The notes: generated by a model not told the origin, from the letters alone. Positions 20,454-31,525 are shown, numbered from the stretch's first letter. The stretch is DNA of 64,000 bases from Pseudomonas sp. B21-056 (GCF_026016325.1 NZ_CP087203.1:1054001-1118000), one strand, 5' to 3'. A program made the numbers and translations.

Positions 20454-21197
20454 TCAGGTGCGCATCAGTGCCTCCAGTCGCAACGCATCGGGGATGGCGG
20501 CGCCGCTGGCGGTGTTGTCGAAGATGCACCAGGTCGGTGTATCGGGCTCGTGTTTCAATTGCTGGGCGAGTTGTTCCAGCCAAGAGTCTTCGTAGCGGGA
20601 GTGGTAGATCCGCGGCGAGCCGTGCAACCGGTAGTAACGCACCCCGGGCCAGCCCCCAGGCTGATCGCAACCGGGCAGCGGAGACGGATCGGCGGCGACG
20701 CGGCCGATGTGTTCGTCTTGCAGCAGCGTGGTGACGTGCGCTGCGAGCCAACTCGGGTGCCGCGGCTCAAGCACGGCATGTCCCTGATAACGGTCCCGCA
20801 AGGCCTTGAAGAACGATTCGGCCACCACTGCATCGAAGGCCAGCGACGGCGGCAACTGAATCAGCAGACAACCCAGCTTTTCCCTCAATTGCGAACATTG
20901 CCCGAGAAACTCATCCACAAGCCCTTCGCAGTCGCGCAGCCGCCGTTCATGGGTAATCTGCTTGGGCACCTTGACTGAGAAGCGGAAGTCCGGCGCGACG
21001 CTGGCTGCCCACTTTGCATAGGTGGCGGGGCGGTGGGGGCGATAGAACGAACTGTTGATCTCCACGGCCGGGAAGCGGGCGCTGTAGCGTTGCAGGTGGG
21101 TGCCTTCCTCGGGAAAGGCCGGCCATTGCTCGCGGGGCAGCGACCAGCCGGCGCAGCCCAGGTGAAGGTCGGGTGAAGAGCGAGGTTGAATCGACAA
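20454..21197 (-). CDS. DUF72 (YecE-like) TIM-barrel protein
   Basis: The product of about 247 residues starts near SSPDLHLGCAGWSLPREQWP and contains the DUF72 landmarks FPAVEINSSFYRPHRPATYAKWA, FRFSVKVPKQITHERRL and RYYRLHGSPRIYHSRY. The function of the family is unknown; the fold is a TIM barrel. No ATG precedes the conserved start in frame, so I propose TTG at 21197; the frame stays open far upstream, so the start is uncertain. Family assignment is firm. Confidence 0.8.
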   Translation of the reverse strand: MSIQPRSSPDLHLGCAGWSLPREQWPAFPEEGTHLQRYSARFPAVEINSSFYRPHRPATYAKWAASVAPDFRFSVKVPKQITHERRLRDCEGLVDEFLGQCSQLREKLGCLLIQLPPSLAFDAVVAESFFKALRDRYQGHAVLEPRHPSWLAAHVTTLLQDEHIGRVAADPSPLPGCDQPGGWPGVRYYRLHGSPRIYHSRYEDSWLEQLAQQLKHEPDTPTWCIFDNTASGAAIPDALRLEALMRT

Positions 21198-21265
21198 GGG
21201 TAACGACCTGTACCGTCTCCGGTTTCGCTGGATTATTCCGTAGCCTTCAGAGGCTGCTCTTATGT

Positions 21266-22174
21266 TTAGTCCGCGGATCTCGCCCATTTCTCCAACGCAA
21301 ATTCCACAAAACTGCGCAGCTTCGGCAACCGATAACGATCCTGGGCGTAGATCAGGTTCATCGGCCGATGGGGCAGTTGATAATCCTGCAGCAGCGCCAC
21401 CAGATGTCCATCCTTCAGGTCCTGTTCCACCAGCGCGTCGGGCAGCATCACCACGCCCATGCCGGCGAGGGCCGCACGGTGCAGGCCGGCGGAGCTGTTG
21501 ATCAGCATCGGTCCGTTCACCGGCACTTTGACTTCGCCGTCCGGGCCGTTGATGGGCCAGTGGTCCTGGGCGAAGCGCCACTCGTCTCCTGCGGAGTAGG
21601 CGAACGACAGGCAGTCGTGTCGTTGCAGGTCGGCGGGTTGCTCCGGGGTGCCCCGGCGAGCCAGGTACGCCTTGGAAGCGCAGATGGTCAGGCTGTAATC
21701 GATCAAGGGGCGAGCAATCAACTTCGGGTCGGACAGGCCGAGGCGGATGGCGGCATCGAAGCCGTGGTCGAGCAGGTCCAGGCGCTGGTTGGTCAGTACC
21801 ACGTCGAGTTTGACCTGCGGGTAACGCTGGCTGAATTCGGCCAGCGCCGGCGCAAGACGTTCGGTGCCGAAGGTCAGCGGCGCGGTGATGCGCAAGGTGC
21901 CGCTGGGCTCGCCTTGGGTCTGCTCGGCCAGGCGCTCGGAGTCGGCCACCAGCCCCAGGACTTCCAGGCAACGCTGATAATAGGTCGAGCCGAATTCCGT
22001 CAGACGCTGACGCCGGGTCGTGCGGTTGATCAGTCGCACCCCCAGGCGTTGCTCCAGTGCCCGAAGGTGATTGCCCACCATGGTGGTGGACATTTCGCAC
22101 GCCTGGGCCGCCGTGGTCAGGCTTCCGGTTTCTACCACTTTGACGTAAACCGTCATTGCCTGGAACAGATCCAT
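21266..22174 (-). CDS. LysR-family transcriptional regulator
   Basis: The 302-residue protein has an N-terminal winged HTH (LTTAAQACEMSTTMVGNHLRALEQ, residues about 18-41, given here as two overlapping parts: LTTAAQACEMSTTM and VGNHLRALEQ) and a substrate-binding domain from about 90 (GTLRITAPLTFG, GVVMLPDALV). It belongs to the CrgA/AaeR-like subgroup. ATG 22174 has an AGG site eight bases upstream. It is divergent from an ArgD-type aminotransferase 99 bp away, which it may regulate. Confidence 0.85.
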   Translation of the reverse strand: MDLFQAMTVYVKVVETGSLTTAAQACEMSTTMVGNHLRALEQRLGVRLINRTTRRQRLTEFGSTYYQRCLEVLGLVADSERLAEQTQGEPSGTLRITAPLTFGTERLAPALAEFSQRYPQVKLDVVLTNQRLDLLDHGFDAAIRLGLSDPKLIARPLIDYSLTICASKAYLARRGTPEQPADLQRHDCLSFAYSAGDEWRFAQDHWPINGPDGEVKVPVNGPMLINSSAGLHRAALAGMGVVMLPDALVEQDLKDGHLVALLQDYQLPHRPMNLIYAQDRYRLPKLRSFVEFALEKWARSAD

Positions 22175-22272
22175 TATCAAGCCTGGCTTTTAAATGATTG
22201 AAGTAAAGCAGCGTTTATCCAGCAGAGGTGGCTAACCATACTGGAAAAAACCACCTGATGGAGCTTGATGTC

Positions 22273-23442
22273 ATGACCGCCACCTGCCTGATGACCACCT
22301 ACCAACCCCTGGCGCTGAGTTTCACCCACGGGTTGGGGACGCGCCTGTGGGACCAGGACGGTCGCGAATACCTCGATGCGGTGGCCGGCGTGGCGGTGAC
22401 TAACGTCGGTCATTCCCATCCCCGGCTGGTGGCGGCCATCAGCGAGCAGGCCGGTCTGTTGCTGCACACGTCCAATCTGTACAGCATCGACTGGCAGCAA
22501 CGGCTGGCGCAAAGACTCACCCAACTGTCGGGATTGGAGCGGGTGTTTTTCAATAACTCGGGTGCCGAGGCCAACGAGACCGCGTTGAAGTTGGCGCGTC
22601 TCTACGGCTGGCACAAGGGCATTGAGCAGCCCCTGGTGGTGGTCATGGAAAACGCCTTTCACGGACGTACCCTGGGCACCCTGTCCGCCAGCGACGGCCC
22701 GGCGGTACGGCTGGGTTTCAATCGGTTGCCGGGGGATTTCATCAAGGTGCCGTTCGGCGATCTTGCGGCGCTGGAAGACATCCAGCAGGCCCATGGGGAA
22801 CGCATCGCCGCGATACTGGTGGAGCCGATCCAGGGTGAAAGTGGTGTGCAAATGGCCCCGCCGGGCTACCTCAAGGCCTTGCGGCAGTTATGCTCCCGGC
22901 GTGCCTGGTTGTTGATGCTCGACGAGATCCAGACCGGCATCGGCCGCACCGGCCAGTGGTTCGCATTTCAGCATGAGGGCATCGTGCCGGATGTCATGAC
23001 CCTGGCCAAAGGCCTGGGCAACGGCGTGCCCATCGGTGCCTGCCTGGCGCGGGGCAAGGCGGCTGAACTGTTTACCCCCGGCAGCCATGGCAGCACGTTC
23101 GGCGGTAATCCGTTGGCCTGCCGGGTCGGCTGCACGGTGTTGGACATCATTGAAGAGCAAGGTCTGGTGAACAACGCCAAGCATCAGGGTGAGCAACTGC
23201 TCAGCCGGCTGCGGGCGGAGCTGGCGGACAACCCGAATGTGCTGGCGATTCGTGGGCAGGGATTGATGATCGGCATCGAGCTCAAGCAACCGGTTCGCGA
23301 CCTGGCGCTTTGCGCCGCCCGGGACCATGGTCTGTTGATCAACGTTACCCGGGGCAAGACCATCCGTTTGTTGCCGCCATTGACGATTGACGGTCGGGAA
23401 ATCGAGATGATCGCCAGGGGAGTGAGCCGGTGCCTGGAGTAA
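22273..23442 (+). CDS. argD: Class III aminotransferase, acetylornithine aminotransferase type
   Basis: A 389-residue PLP enzyme with the class III pattern: [18 protein letters not shown] for phosphate binding, [15 protein letters not shown] for the PLP aspartate, the Schiff-base lysine in [14 protein letters not shown], and [15 protein letters not shown]. It should convert N-acetylornithine to the semialdehyde, or act on a related omega-amino substrate. ATG 22273 has GGAG nine bases upstream. A lone copy next to a LysR gene may be a paralogue of the main aruC/argD, so the symbol is tentative. Confidence 0.8.
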   Translation: MTATCLMTTYQPLALSFTHGLGTRLWDQDGREYLDAVAGVAVTNVGHSHPRLVAAISEQAGLLLHTSNLYSIDWQQRLAQRLTQLSGLERVFFNNSGAEANETALKLARLYGWHKGIEQPLVVVMENAFHGRTLGTLSASDGPAVRLGFNRLPGDFIKVPFGDLAALEDIQQAHGERIAAILVEPIQGESGVQMAPPGYLKALRQLCSRRAWLLMLDEIQTGIGRTGQWFAFQHEGIVPDVMTLAKGLGNGVPIGACLARGKAAELFTPGSHGSTFGGNPLACRVGCTVLDIIEEQGLVNNAKHQGEQLLSRLRAELADNPNVLAIRGQGLMIGIELKQPVRDLALCAARDHGLLINVTRGKTIRLLPPLTIDGREIEMIARGVSRCLE

Positions 23443-23568
23443 GGATGAAATTGCTGTCAGCGAAGCGCAGCGGGACGGAATTTTTAACGAATGCTGCGTT
23501 CCAACGCCAGCCAGAGTCGATTGCCCGTGCCCTGGCACATCAGACTGAAAAAACCAGGAGCTTGTCCC

Positions 23569-24303
23569 ATGTTCACCTCGCGTCGCTTGATCGTTGTCGC
23601 TACCGCTGTGGCCCTGTTGTCCGGCTGCGCGTCGCCTAACCCGTATGACAATCAGGGCCAGGCTTCCACGGATTCTTCAGGGATGAGCAAGACTGCCAAG
23701 TACGGCGGCCTCGGAGCACTGGCCGGTGCCCTGGCTGGTGCGGCCATCGACCACAACAATCGTGGCAAGGGTGCGTTGATCGGCGCCGCAGTCGTGGGTG
23801 CTTCCGCAGCCGGTTACGGCTATTACGCTGATCAGCAGGAAAAGAAACTGCGGGCCAGCATGGCCAACACCGGTGTTGAAGTGCAGCGCCAGGGCGACCA
23901 GATCAAACTGATCATGCCGGGCAATATCACCTTCGCCACCGACTCGGCGAACATCGCGTCCAGCTTCTACCAGCCGCTGAACAACCTGGCCAACTCCCTC
24001 AAGGAGTTCAACCAGAACCAGATCGAAATCGTCGGCTACACCGACAGCACCGGCAGCCGCCAGCACAACATGGACCTGTCCCAGCGTCGCGCCCAGAGCG
24101 TGGCAACCTACCTGACGTCCCAAGGCGTCAGCGGCGCCAACCTGAGCGCCCGTGGCGCCGGCCCGGACAATCCGGTGGCCAGCAACGCCGACGTCAACGG
24201 CCGGGCGCAGAACCGTCGTGTCGAAGTCAACCTCAAGGCCATTCCGGGCCAGAACTACCAGGCACCGGCGCAGGAAGGGCAGACTTACCAGCAATACCCA
24301 TGA
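23569..24303 (+). CDS. OmpA-family outer membrane lipoprotein with glycine zipper
   Basis: The 244-residue product has a lipoprotein signal ending at LLSGCASPNP (lipid cysteine about C21), a glycine-zipper membrane segment (GALAGALAGAAIDHNNRG and ALIGAAVVGASAAGYGYY) and a C-terminal OmpA peptidoglycan-binding domain (EIVGYTDSTGSRQHNMDLSQ, RAQSVATYLTSQGV). This is the YiaD/Pal-like layout: anchored in the outer membrane and bound to murein. ATG 23569 follows AGGAG. A terminator follows. Confidence 0.9.
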   Translation: MFTSRRLIVVATAVALLSGCASPNPYDNQGQASTDSSGMSKTAKYGGLGALAGALAGAAIDHNNRGKGALIGAAVVGASAAGYGYYADQQEKKLRASMANTGVEVQRQGDQIKLIMPGNITFATDSANIASSFYQPLNNLANSLKEFNQNQIEIVGYTDSTGSRQHNMDLSQRRAQSVATYLTSQGVSGANLSARGAGPDNPVASNADVNGRAQNRRVEVNLKAIPGQNYQAPAQEGQTYQQYP

Positions 24304-24324
24304 TTGCCTGACGGCAGATAAAAA

Positions 24325-24360
24325 TGGGGGGCCATGGAAACATGGCCCCCCGTTTTTTTG
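24325..24360 (+). terminator. Rho-independent terminator after the OmpA-like gene
   Basis: TGGGGGGCCATG and CATGGCCCCCC form an 11-bp GC-rich stem with a GAAA loop, followed by seven T residues. Confidence 0.95.
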
Positions 24361-24439
24361 TATGACGCCGATCCTGCGGCGAGGGGCTCGCTCTAGAGTT
24401 TTCCGAGACGCCCACGGAAATCACGCCCACCGCAAACCC

Positions 24440-24470
24440 CCTGTGGGAGCGAGCCTGCTCGCGATAGCGG
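24440..24470 (+). repeat. Single type 1 REP sequence
   Basis: One forward copy beginning CCTGTGGGAGCGAGCCTGCT and ending ATAGCGG, with no inverted partner nearby. Confidence 0.85.
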
Positions 24471-24497
24471 TCTACCAGAGTCGGTGAAACCCCGCCG

Positions 24498-26390
24498 TCA
24501 ACGCGGCCCCAGCATCCGCGTCGGCGGTTTGCCGTTGGCGTTGTGTTGGTAGATCTGCTCCGGCTGGCCTTGTTCATTGAAAAACACCTGACCGATTCCG
24601 GCCGAATTCCATAACCGCTCACCCGCCTCGGCATGTTCCGGGGTGTGGGGGATGATGCGCATGCGTCGGCGCTGGGTGAACCAGTTCAGGGGGGAGCGTG
24701 GGGAGTAAAGCCAGCGGTTCAGGCGGTCGAACCATTCCAGCAGCGCTGGCGGGAATTCATTCTTGATGCCGCTGCTGGTGATCTGCCAGATGCGCGGGCC
24801 GCCCTTGCGGTGTGGGATCAACACTTCGTAGACGAAGGAATAATGCACATCCCCTGACAGCACCACGTAGTTCCCCGGTGTCCGTGAGTGTCGGAAAATG
24901 TTCAGGATCACCTGGGCCGCGCCGCGATGGGCCATCCAGTTTTCCGCGTCCACCAGCAGCGGATACCCGCACCAACTGAACACCCGCTGCACCGTCTCGA
25001 TCAACTTCACCCCGAAGATCGGGGCCGGCGAAACGATGATTGCCGAAGGGTGGCCCAGCAGTTCCTGTTGCAGTTCGCTCAGGGCTTCCCAGTCCAGCAG
25101 ACCAGAGGGGTGCCGGAGGTTGCGTTCGCTGCGCCAGCGCCGGGTACGGGTATCGAGCACCACCAGGGCCGGGGTGCTCGGCAATACGTAATGCCACTGT
25201 TGGAAGCCCAGCAACGTATCGATCAATGTGTCCTGGGGGCCGCTGTCCAGGTAGCGGTCCCGTGCCGTGTCGCTCAGGGCCAGGGTCTGCCGGACCACAT
25301 CCTCGAACGCATCCGGGTTGTTGCCCCAGCCCTGGCAGAGCATGTAGGCGATCAACGCGTTGCCGATGATGCGCTTGGAGAAGGGATGGCCGTAGGCGGT
25401 TTCTTCCCACTGCGCGGACAGATTCCAGTCATCGGTGATGTCATGATCGTCAAAAATCATCAGGCTCGATAGGTGCGCGAACACCCGCGCCACGCCGTCC
25501 AGGCCGACCTTGAAGCCATCGATGCGCTGCTGCTCCAGCTCGTAGCGCTGGCGCCGTTCGGTGGTCAGCTCGGGTGGCTGCGGGTCGATCAGCGTCCAAG
25601 GCACCGGCGACCAGACCAGCAGGTACATCGCCATGACCTCGGCGAAGGTCACCAGGTGATTGTCGGCGCTGCTGCTGGTGAAAATCGGCTTGCGTGCGCC
25701 GCCGAAAAAACGCTCGCGCAGGGTTTCGTTGCTTTCCAGGGCCGGCAGCAGATCGGCGCGATGGTAGTAGCTGGCCGGGTGTCGATAGAGCCGGGCGCTG
25801 TCTTCCACCACTGCGCCGTCCAGGCACTCCTCGAACAACCCCAGCCGCTCGATCAATGCATGAATGGCCCGCAGCATCGGCCCGGCGACGTCATCGGCAT
25901 AGACTTGATCGCCGCTCATCATCAACAGCGCCGGCCGTTGCTCAGGCGCTTGGGCGAGCAGCCGGTCGACACAGAGCAAACCGTCGTTGGCCGGATGATG
26001 AGGCTTGCGGCACGAGCCGTGGACCAGTTGCCCGATACGTGAATGGAGCACGAAGTTCGGGCGTTTCGCCTTGCCATACAACAGGTGCTGCGCCCACTCG
26101 GCGATGGGCGCGCCGTCCACCAACAGGTCGTAGTCAAGCGCGATGTCCTGGGGCAGAGGGTGATCGAGCCGGACGTCGATCAGATGAACGAACGCCTGCT
26201 GCCCTATCGGCACCACCGTGCAGCGATCGCCATCCAGCGCCAGATCGCCGACACCGTCCACCCACAGTGTCAACGCCAGCGACCGCGTTCCCACCAGCCA
26301 CATCACCAATCGCGTGGGCTCCAGCCGCCGCAATAGCGGGCCGACCAGGACGGGGGGCAGGGTGGTGGAGATATCAGCAGTTGACGGCAT
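24498..26390 (-). CDS. PhoD-like alkaline phosphatase/phosphodiesterase-family protein
   Basis: The 630-residue protein matches the PhoD-like metallophosphatase superfamily: VHGSCRKPHHP near residue 125, LMMSGDQVYADDVAGP for metal ligands, SLMIFDDHDITDDWNLS, and VVLSGDVHYSFVYEVL near the C-terminus. There is no Tat or Sec signal, so unlike classic PhoD it should be cytoplasmic. The physiological substrate is unknown. A second, distinct member lies at 38148-39791. It is a single-gene unit. Confidence 0.8.
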   Translation of the reverse strand: MPSTADISTTLPPVLVGPLLRRLEPTRLVMWLVGTRSLALTLWVDGVGDLALDGDRCTVVPIGQQAFVHLIDVRLDHPLPQDIALDYDLLVDGAPIAEWAQHLLYGKAKRPNFVLHSRIGQLVHGSCRKPHHPANDGLLCVDRLLAQAPEQRPALLMMSGDQVYADDVAGPMLRAIHALIERLGLFEECLDGAVVEDSARLYRHPASYYHRADLLPALESNETLRERFFGGARKPIFTSSSADNHLVTFAEVMAMYLLVWSPVPWTLIDPQPPELTTERRQRYELEQQRIDGFKVGLDGVARVFAHLSSLMIFDDHDITDDWNLSAQWEETAYGHPFSKRIIGNALIAYMLCQGWGNNPDAFEDVVRQTLALSDTARDRYLDSGPQDTLIDTLLGFQQWHYVLPSTPALVVLDTRTRRWRSERNLRHPSGLLDWEALSELQQELLGHPSAIIVSPAPIFGVKLIETVQRVFSWCGYPLLVDAENWMAHRGAAQVILNIFRHSRTPGNYVVLSGDVHYSFVYEVLIPHRKGGPRIWQITSSGIKNEFPPALLEWFDRLNRWLYSPRSPLNWFTQRRRMRIIPHTPEHAEAGERLWNSAGIGQVFFNEQGQPEQIYQHNANGKPPTRMLGPR

Positions 26391-26489
26391 GCGCGGGTAA
26401 AGCTCTGGTTCAGAACGAGGAGGGGATCATAACGCAATGCGCTTTGGTGCTGAGGAGAGGTGAACAAGAGCAGCAAAGCGATATGGCTC

Positions 26490-26613
26490 TTGTGGCGAGG
26501 GGATTTATCCCCGTTGGGCTGCGCAGCAGTCCCCTAACCAAGAGCGAGCGATGTGCTCGTAGTTTGGATGGGGCCGCTTCGCAGCCCAGCGGGGATAAAT
26601 CCCCTCGCCACAG
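26490..26613. repeat. Type 2 REP doublet
   Basis: Left copy TTGTGGCGAGGGGATTTATC, right copy GATAAATCCCCTCGCCACAG, with GGGCTGCGCAGCAGTCCCC and GGGGCCGCTTCGCAGCCC as inner hairpins. It is a well-preserved full copy of the second repeat family. Confidence 0.9.
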
Positions 26614-26644
26614 GGGAGCGATGTTCAGTCGATCGACAGTCCGG

Positions 26645-27661
<1,017 letters not shown>

Positions 27662-27838
27662 TTATTTTTGATGCCGGCTCGTTCAAAAAACGAGACAACT
27701 GCAAGTCTAGGAGAAAAAACGCCGGTTGCAGAAGTGGCGCCTTGAGCATGGGGATCGGCAGCTTTCTGCTAGGCTGGGCGGGCTTGAAGGACTTGGGCTC
27801 TGGTGCTCATGACCTTTCCACTCGACAAGGATCTACGG

Positions 27839-28210
27839 ATGATCGACTTCAACAACAAAGGCTTCTTCAAACTCAAGCAGAACGACGAATACGCCGAACG
27901 CGTCACGGCCCTGCTGCTGGACGGTGAGCAGGTCATCGACGCCTACAAATCCATGCGCGACGGCGTGGTCTTCACCAACAAGCGCATCATCGCGGTGAAC
28001 GTGCAGGGCATCACCGGCAGCAAGAAGGACTTCACCTCCCTGCCTTACAAGAACATCGTGGCGTACTCGGTCGAAACGTCCGGAACTTTCGACCTGGATT
28101 CCGAGCTGGAGATCTACTTTTCGTCCCTGGGCAAAGTGAAGTTCGAGTTCACCGGCAAGACAGGGATCGTTGAGATCTCGAAGGTGATCTCCCGGCATCT
28201 CCTGGCCTGA
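27839..28210 (+). CDS. Bacterial PH-domain protein
   Basis: The 123-residue protein MIDFNNKGFFKLKQNDEY fits the bacterial PH-like family: LLLDGEQVIDAYKSMRDG, VVFTNKRIIAVNVQGITGSK and SLPYKNIVAYSVETSG are its typical strands. It is cytoplasmic and probably forms a ring-like oligomer; function is unknown. ATG 27839 follows AAGGA by seven bases. It stands between dctP and the adiA-like gene, both on the other strand. Confidence 0.8.
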   Translation: MIDFNNKGFFKLKQNDEYAERVTALLLDGEQVIDAYKSMRDGVVFTNKRIIAVNVQGITGSKKDFTSLPYKNIVAYSVETSGTFDLDSELEIYFSSLGKVKFEFTGKTGIVEISKVISRHLLA

Positions 28211-28240
28211 CCCCAGAACACGCTGGATGGAGCGGCGCCA

Positions 28241-30547
28241 TCAATCGAAGCCCATCCCAGCGGATTTCAATACCAGTAAACGATAGACACCGTTCTCCAC
28301 TTCGATCCCGTGGGTGTCGTGGGTGAAGCCCGGGAAGGATCTGTCGAAGCTTTCCAGCGCTTTGAGATACGCCAGCAAAGGCCCATCCGCCGAGCCGGCG
28401 TTTTCCCCCGGCATCAACAAGGGAATACCCGGTGGGTACGGCACGATGCCGGTGGCGGCAATGCGTCCCGCGGCGTCCTCCAGGTTCACCAACTCGACGT
28501 CGTTGCGAACCAGTTTTTCGTAGGCCTGCACCGGGCTGAACACGGCCTTGGGTAACGTGCCGAACGCCCGGGCCATGGTCGAGGTGGTCTTGTTCTGCTT
28601 CATCGCGGCGAAGATTTCATCGGCCAGGTCCTTGAGGCCCATGCCGGCGTAGCGCTGCTGGTTGGCCGTCAGCAGGTCCGGCAGGCACAGCTCCAGCTCG
28701 GCGTTTTCGTCATAGTCGCGCTTGAAGTCGAGCAGGGCGTTGACCAGGGTGCCCCATTTTCCTTTGGTGATACCGATGGAGAAGAGAAACAGGATGGTGA
28801 AGTCGGTGGTCTTCTCGACCACGATGCCCTGGTGCTCCAGATAGGCCGTCAGGACGCAGGCAGGGATGCCGAAGTCGAGCAGCTTCCCGTCGTCACCCAT
28901 GCCGGGGCTCAGTACCGAGACCTTGATGGGGTCGAGCATGCAGTAGCCTTCTTCGATGTCGCCGAAGCCGTGCCACACCTCGTTCGGATGCAACATCCAG
29001 CAGCTCGGGTCCGTTTTGAGCAACACCGGGTCGACCGCATGGAACGGCATCTGGCTGGCGCCCACGCGCACCGACGGCGGCTGCCAGCAGGTGAAGAACC
29101 ATTCCTGCTTGCTCGACATCTCGTTGTGCATGCGCGACAGGACCTGGCGAAACGCGACGGCTTCTTCGATGGATTCGCTGGTCAGGATCTGCCCGCTTGG
29201 TGCCTCCATCATGGCCGAACTGACGTCGCAGGAGGCCATGATCGCGTAGTTGGGCGACGTCGACGCGTGCATCATGAACGACTCGTTGAACCGCCCGTGT
29301 TCGATCGGGTTGCGGCCATTGCGCACGTGAATCATCGAGGCCTGGGACAAGGCTGCCAGCAGCTTGTGTGTCGACTGGGTGGCAAACACGGTCGGCTTCG
29401 AGTCATCGTGATCGTCGGGGCTGCCGTGCATGGCGAAGCGGTCGCGGTAGAGCGGATTGAAACGCGCGTAGCCGTACCAGGCTTCATCGAAATGCAGGCG
29501 GTCGACGCTCTGCCCGAGCAACTCTTCTACGCGGGTGACGTTGTAGGTCAGGCCGTCGTAGGTGGAATTGGTGATGATCGCATGCACCGGTGTCGGGTCG
29601 ATGCCTGCCTTGACCAGCGGGTTACTCGCGATGGCCGCCTTAACCCCCTCGGCGCTCAAGGTCTGCGGCAGGATCGGGCCGATGATGCCGTAGCGGTTGC
29701 GGGTGGGTACCAGGTAGGTGGGCAGCGCGCCCGAGAGGGTCATCGCATGCTCGGCCGACTTGTGGCAATTGCGGTCGCAGAGGGCGATCTGGTTGCGTGT
29801 GACGCTGGCCATGAGGATTACGCGGTTGGACATCGACGAGCCGTTGGTGACGTAGTAGGTGCGATGGGCGCCGAACACCTTGGCCGCGTAGCGTTCCCCT
29901 TGGCCGATGGGGCCGCTGTGGTCCAGCAGCGAGCCCAGCTCCCCGACCGAAATGGACAGGTCGGCACGCAGCAGGTTTTCCCCGAAGAACTCATAGAACG
30001 CCCGGCCTGCGGTGCTTTTGAGAAATGCCGTGCCACCTGCATGGCCGGGGGTATGCCAGGAGTATTCATAGGAACTGGCAAACCTCACCAGCGCACCGAA
30101 CATCGGGGGCAAGGCGGCTTTGCGATAACGCTCGATGGCCGCCAGGATGCGACCGCTGAGGAAGCGGCTGGTGTCCTCCGGCAGCCAGATGAAGTCGTCG
30201 GCGTGTTGCATGACCACCAATGGAATACTGGAGGCGGTACTGCGATCACTGATCAGGAAGACCGGTACCCGGGTGTTGCGCTCACGCAGGTTGGTCAGCA
30301 GCTTGATGCATTCCTCGTGGCCCTCACTGTCATCCATTTCCCAACTGAGCAGGACACATTGAATGGCCGGGTCCGAATTCAGGATCGACGTGGCGTCGCT
30401 CAGGGATTCCGACACCAGCATGCTGATGGCCCGCTGCTCCACGTCACTGATCAGTTGAAGCAGGGCTCGACCGAAGACCGTACGTTTATCCGGCGGGCTG
30501 CTGACCAGCAGGGTGAGCATCCCGAGCGTGTGCTTGTTTTCCGTCAT
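28241..30547 (-). CDS. adiA: PLP-dependent arginine (Orn/Lys/Arg) decarboxylase, AdiA type
   Basis: The 768-residue protein has an N-terminal receiver-like wing domain (1-140), the major PLP domain (about 150-430) with Schiff-base K395 (ATQSTHKLLAALSQ) and PLP aspartate in DRLHFDEAWYGYARFNP, and a C-terminal domain (ARAFGTLPKAVF, VPYPPGIPLLMPGE). The active-site wording is closer to biodegradative AdiA than to lysine decarboxylases, so arginine is the likely substrate and agmatine the product. No antiporter gene is adjacent, so an acid-resistance cycle is not shown here. Confidence 0.85.
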   Translation of the reverse strand: MTENKHTLGMLTLLVSSPPDKRTVFGRALLQLISDVEQRAISMLVSESLSDATSILNSDPAIQCVLLSWEMDDSEGHEECIKLLTNLRERNTRVPVFLISDRSTASSIPLVVMQHADDFIWLPEDTSRFLSGRILAAIERYRKAALPPMFGALVRFASSYEYSWHTPGHAGGTAFLKSTAGRAFYEFFGENLLRADLSISVGELGSLLDHSGPIGQGERYAAKVFGAHRTYYVTNGSSMSNRVILMASVTRNQIALCDRNCHKSAEHAMTLSGALPTYLVPTRNRYGIIGPILPQTLSAEGVKAAIASNPLVKAGIDPTPVHAIITNSTYDGLTYNVTRVEELLGQSVDRLHFDEAWYGYARFNPLYRDRFAMHGSPDDHDDSKPTVFATQSTHKLLAALSQASMIHVRNGRNPIEHGRFNESFMMHASTSPNYAIMASCDVSSAMMEAPSGQILTSESIEEAVAFRQVLSRMHNEMSSKQEWFFTCWQPPSVRVGASQMPFHAVDPVLLKTDPSCWMLHPNEVWHGFGDIEEGYCMLDPIKVSVLSPGMGDDGKLLDFGIPACVLTAYLEHQGIVVEKTTDFTILFLFSIGITKGKWGTLVNALLDFKRDYDENAELELCLPDLLTANQQRYAGMGLKDLADEIFAAMKQNKTTSTMARAFGTLPKAVFSPVQAYEKLVRNDVELVNLEDAAGRIAATGIVPYPPGIPLLMPGENAGSADGPLLAYLKALESFDRSFPGFTHDTHGIEVENGVYRLLVLKSAGMGFD

Positions 30548-30780
30548 GGCAGAGCCCCCGACGTGGCTTTATTCAAGTGGTTCACCAGTACTGGCTTGCC
30601 TCTGAGGTGCTGTGCGCTGACCACTGCGCCGCGCATCAACGCTTGTTCGCAGCGACATCCCTGCCTCATTCACTGCGTGGCAAAGACTTAGCTATAGCTG
30701 AAGATAGAGATGTCGCAAGGCTTGCCGTGGCGCGTTCCGATGGCCTGTCGGGCCGAAAAGCCTTCAGGACATTCCGGGGT

Positions 30781-31185
30781 TCAGTGGTCCGGAAACTCAT
30801 CCAGGTAACACGCAGGCGAACTCATCTGCGCGCGTTTCTCGACCTCATCCTCCAGCCATTCGGCCAGCACCACGGCATTGTTTTCGCGGGTCGAGCGGGC
30901 GGCATAAACCAGGGTGAGGTTGCCGTGGCGGGCGATGTCGGCCAGCTTCCACCAATGCTGCGGTTGCGCGCCCAGTTCCTGGCGATAGACCGTTCTGAAC
31001 TGATCAAAGGACATCTCACCGCCCTTGAATGCCTTGCGCAGTGCATGGGACGGCGCGACGTCCTGGAGCCATGCGTCGATGATCAACTCGTCCTTGCGGC
31101 AATTGCGCGGCCATAGGCGGTCGACCAGCACGCGCCTGCCGTCGGCGGGGGCGGGCGCTTCGTAGGCGCGTTTGCATTGGATCAT
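30781..31185 (-). CDS. DUF488-family protein
   Basis: A 134-residue protein beginning MIQCKRAYEAPAPADGRRVL, with the family hallmark LVDRLWPRNCRKDELIIDAW, followed by WLQDVAPSHALRKAF and LTLVYAARSTRENNAVVL. These short DUF488 proteins (YeaO-like) are cytoplasmic with unknown activity. ATG 31185 is placed by homology; upstream in-frame sequence is REP-derived. Confidence 0.85.
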   Translation of the reverse strand: MIQCKRAYEAPAPADGRRVLVDRLWPRNCRKDELIIDAWLQDVAPSHALRKAFKGGEMSFDQFRTVYRQELGAQPQHWWKLADIARHGNLTLVYAARSTRENNAVVLAEWLEDEVEKRAQMSSPACYLDEFPDH

Positions 31186-31313
31186 GACGGGCGGCCTGTC
31201 GAGGGGGATTGGGTCAGAATAGGCCTTGGAGATTGTGTTATCACGGGAGAAAAGGCGATACCAGATGAGATGCCGACGGAGCGGACGCAAAGAGGCCCGA
31301 GCAAGCATGGAAC

Positions 31314-31478
31314 CTGTGGGAGCCGAGCTTGCTCGCGATGGCGGCGGTCCGTCCGACATCGATACAAGCTGACCCAACGCCATCGCGAGCAGGCTCGCTC
31401 CCACAATGGTTCTGTGTAGGCAAGAGATTTGTATTCACCACGCATCCCTGAGGGAGCGAGCCTGCTCGCGATGGCGGT
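31314..31478. repeat. Type 1 REPIN plus an extra single REP
   Basis: The doublet is at about 31314-31406 (left arm TGTGGGAGCCGAGCTTGCTC, one inserted C; right arm GCGAGCAGGCTCGCTCCCAC). A further forward copy (GAGGGAGCGAGCCTGCTCGC) is at 31449-31478. They fill the gap between the DUF488 and HTH-STAND genes. Confidence 0.85.
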
Positions 31479-31525
31479 AGGTCAGCCGACGAAAGTGTGT
31501 CGGCTGTCACGGGCCATGAGCGGCG

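Noticed and set aside
28832..30691. Long plus-strand open frame opposite the decarboxylase gene
   Set aside because: It is the antisense shadow of a GC-rich gene whose product matches AdiA throughout; the plus-strand product has low-complexity composition and no family resemblance.
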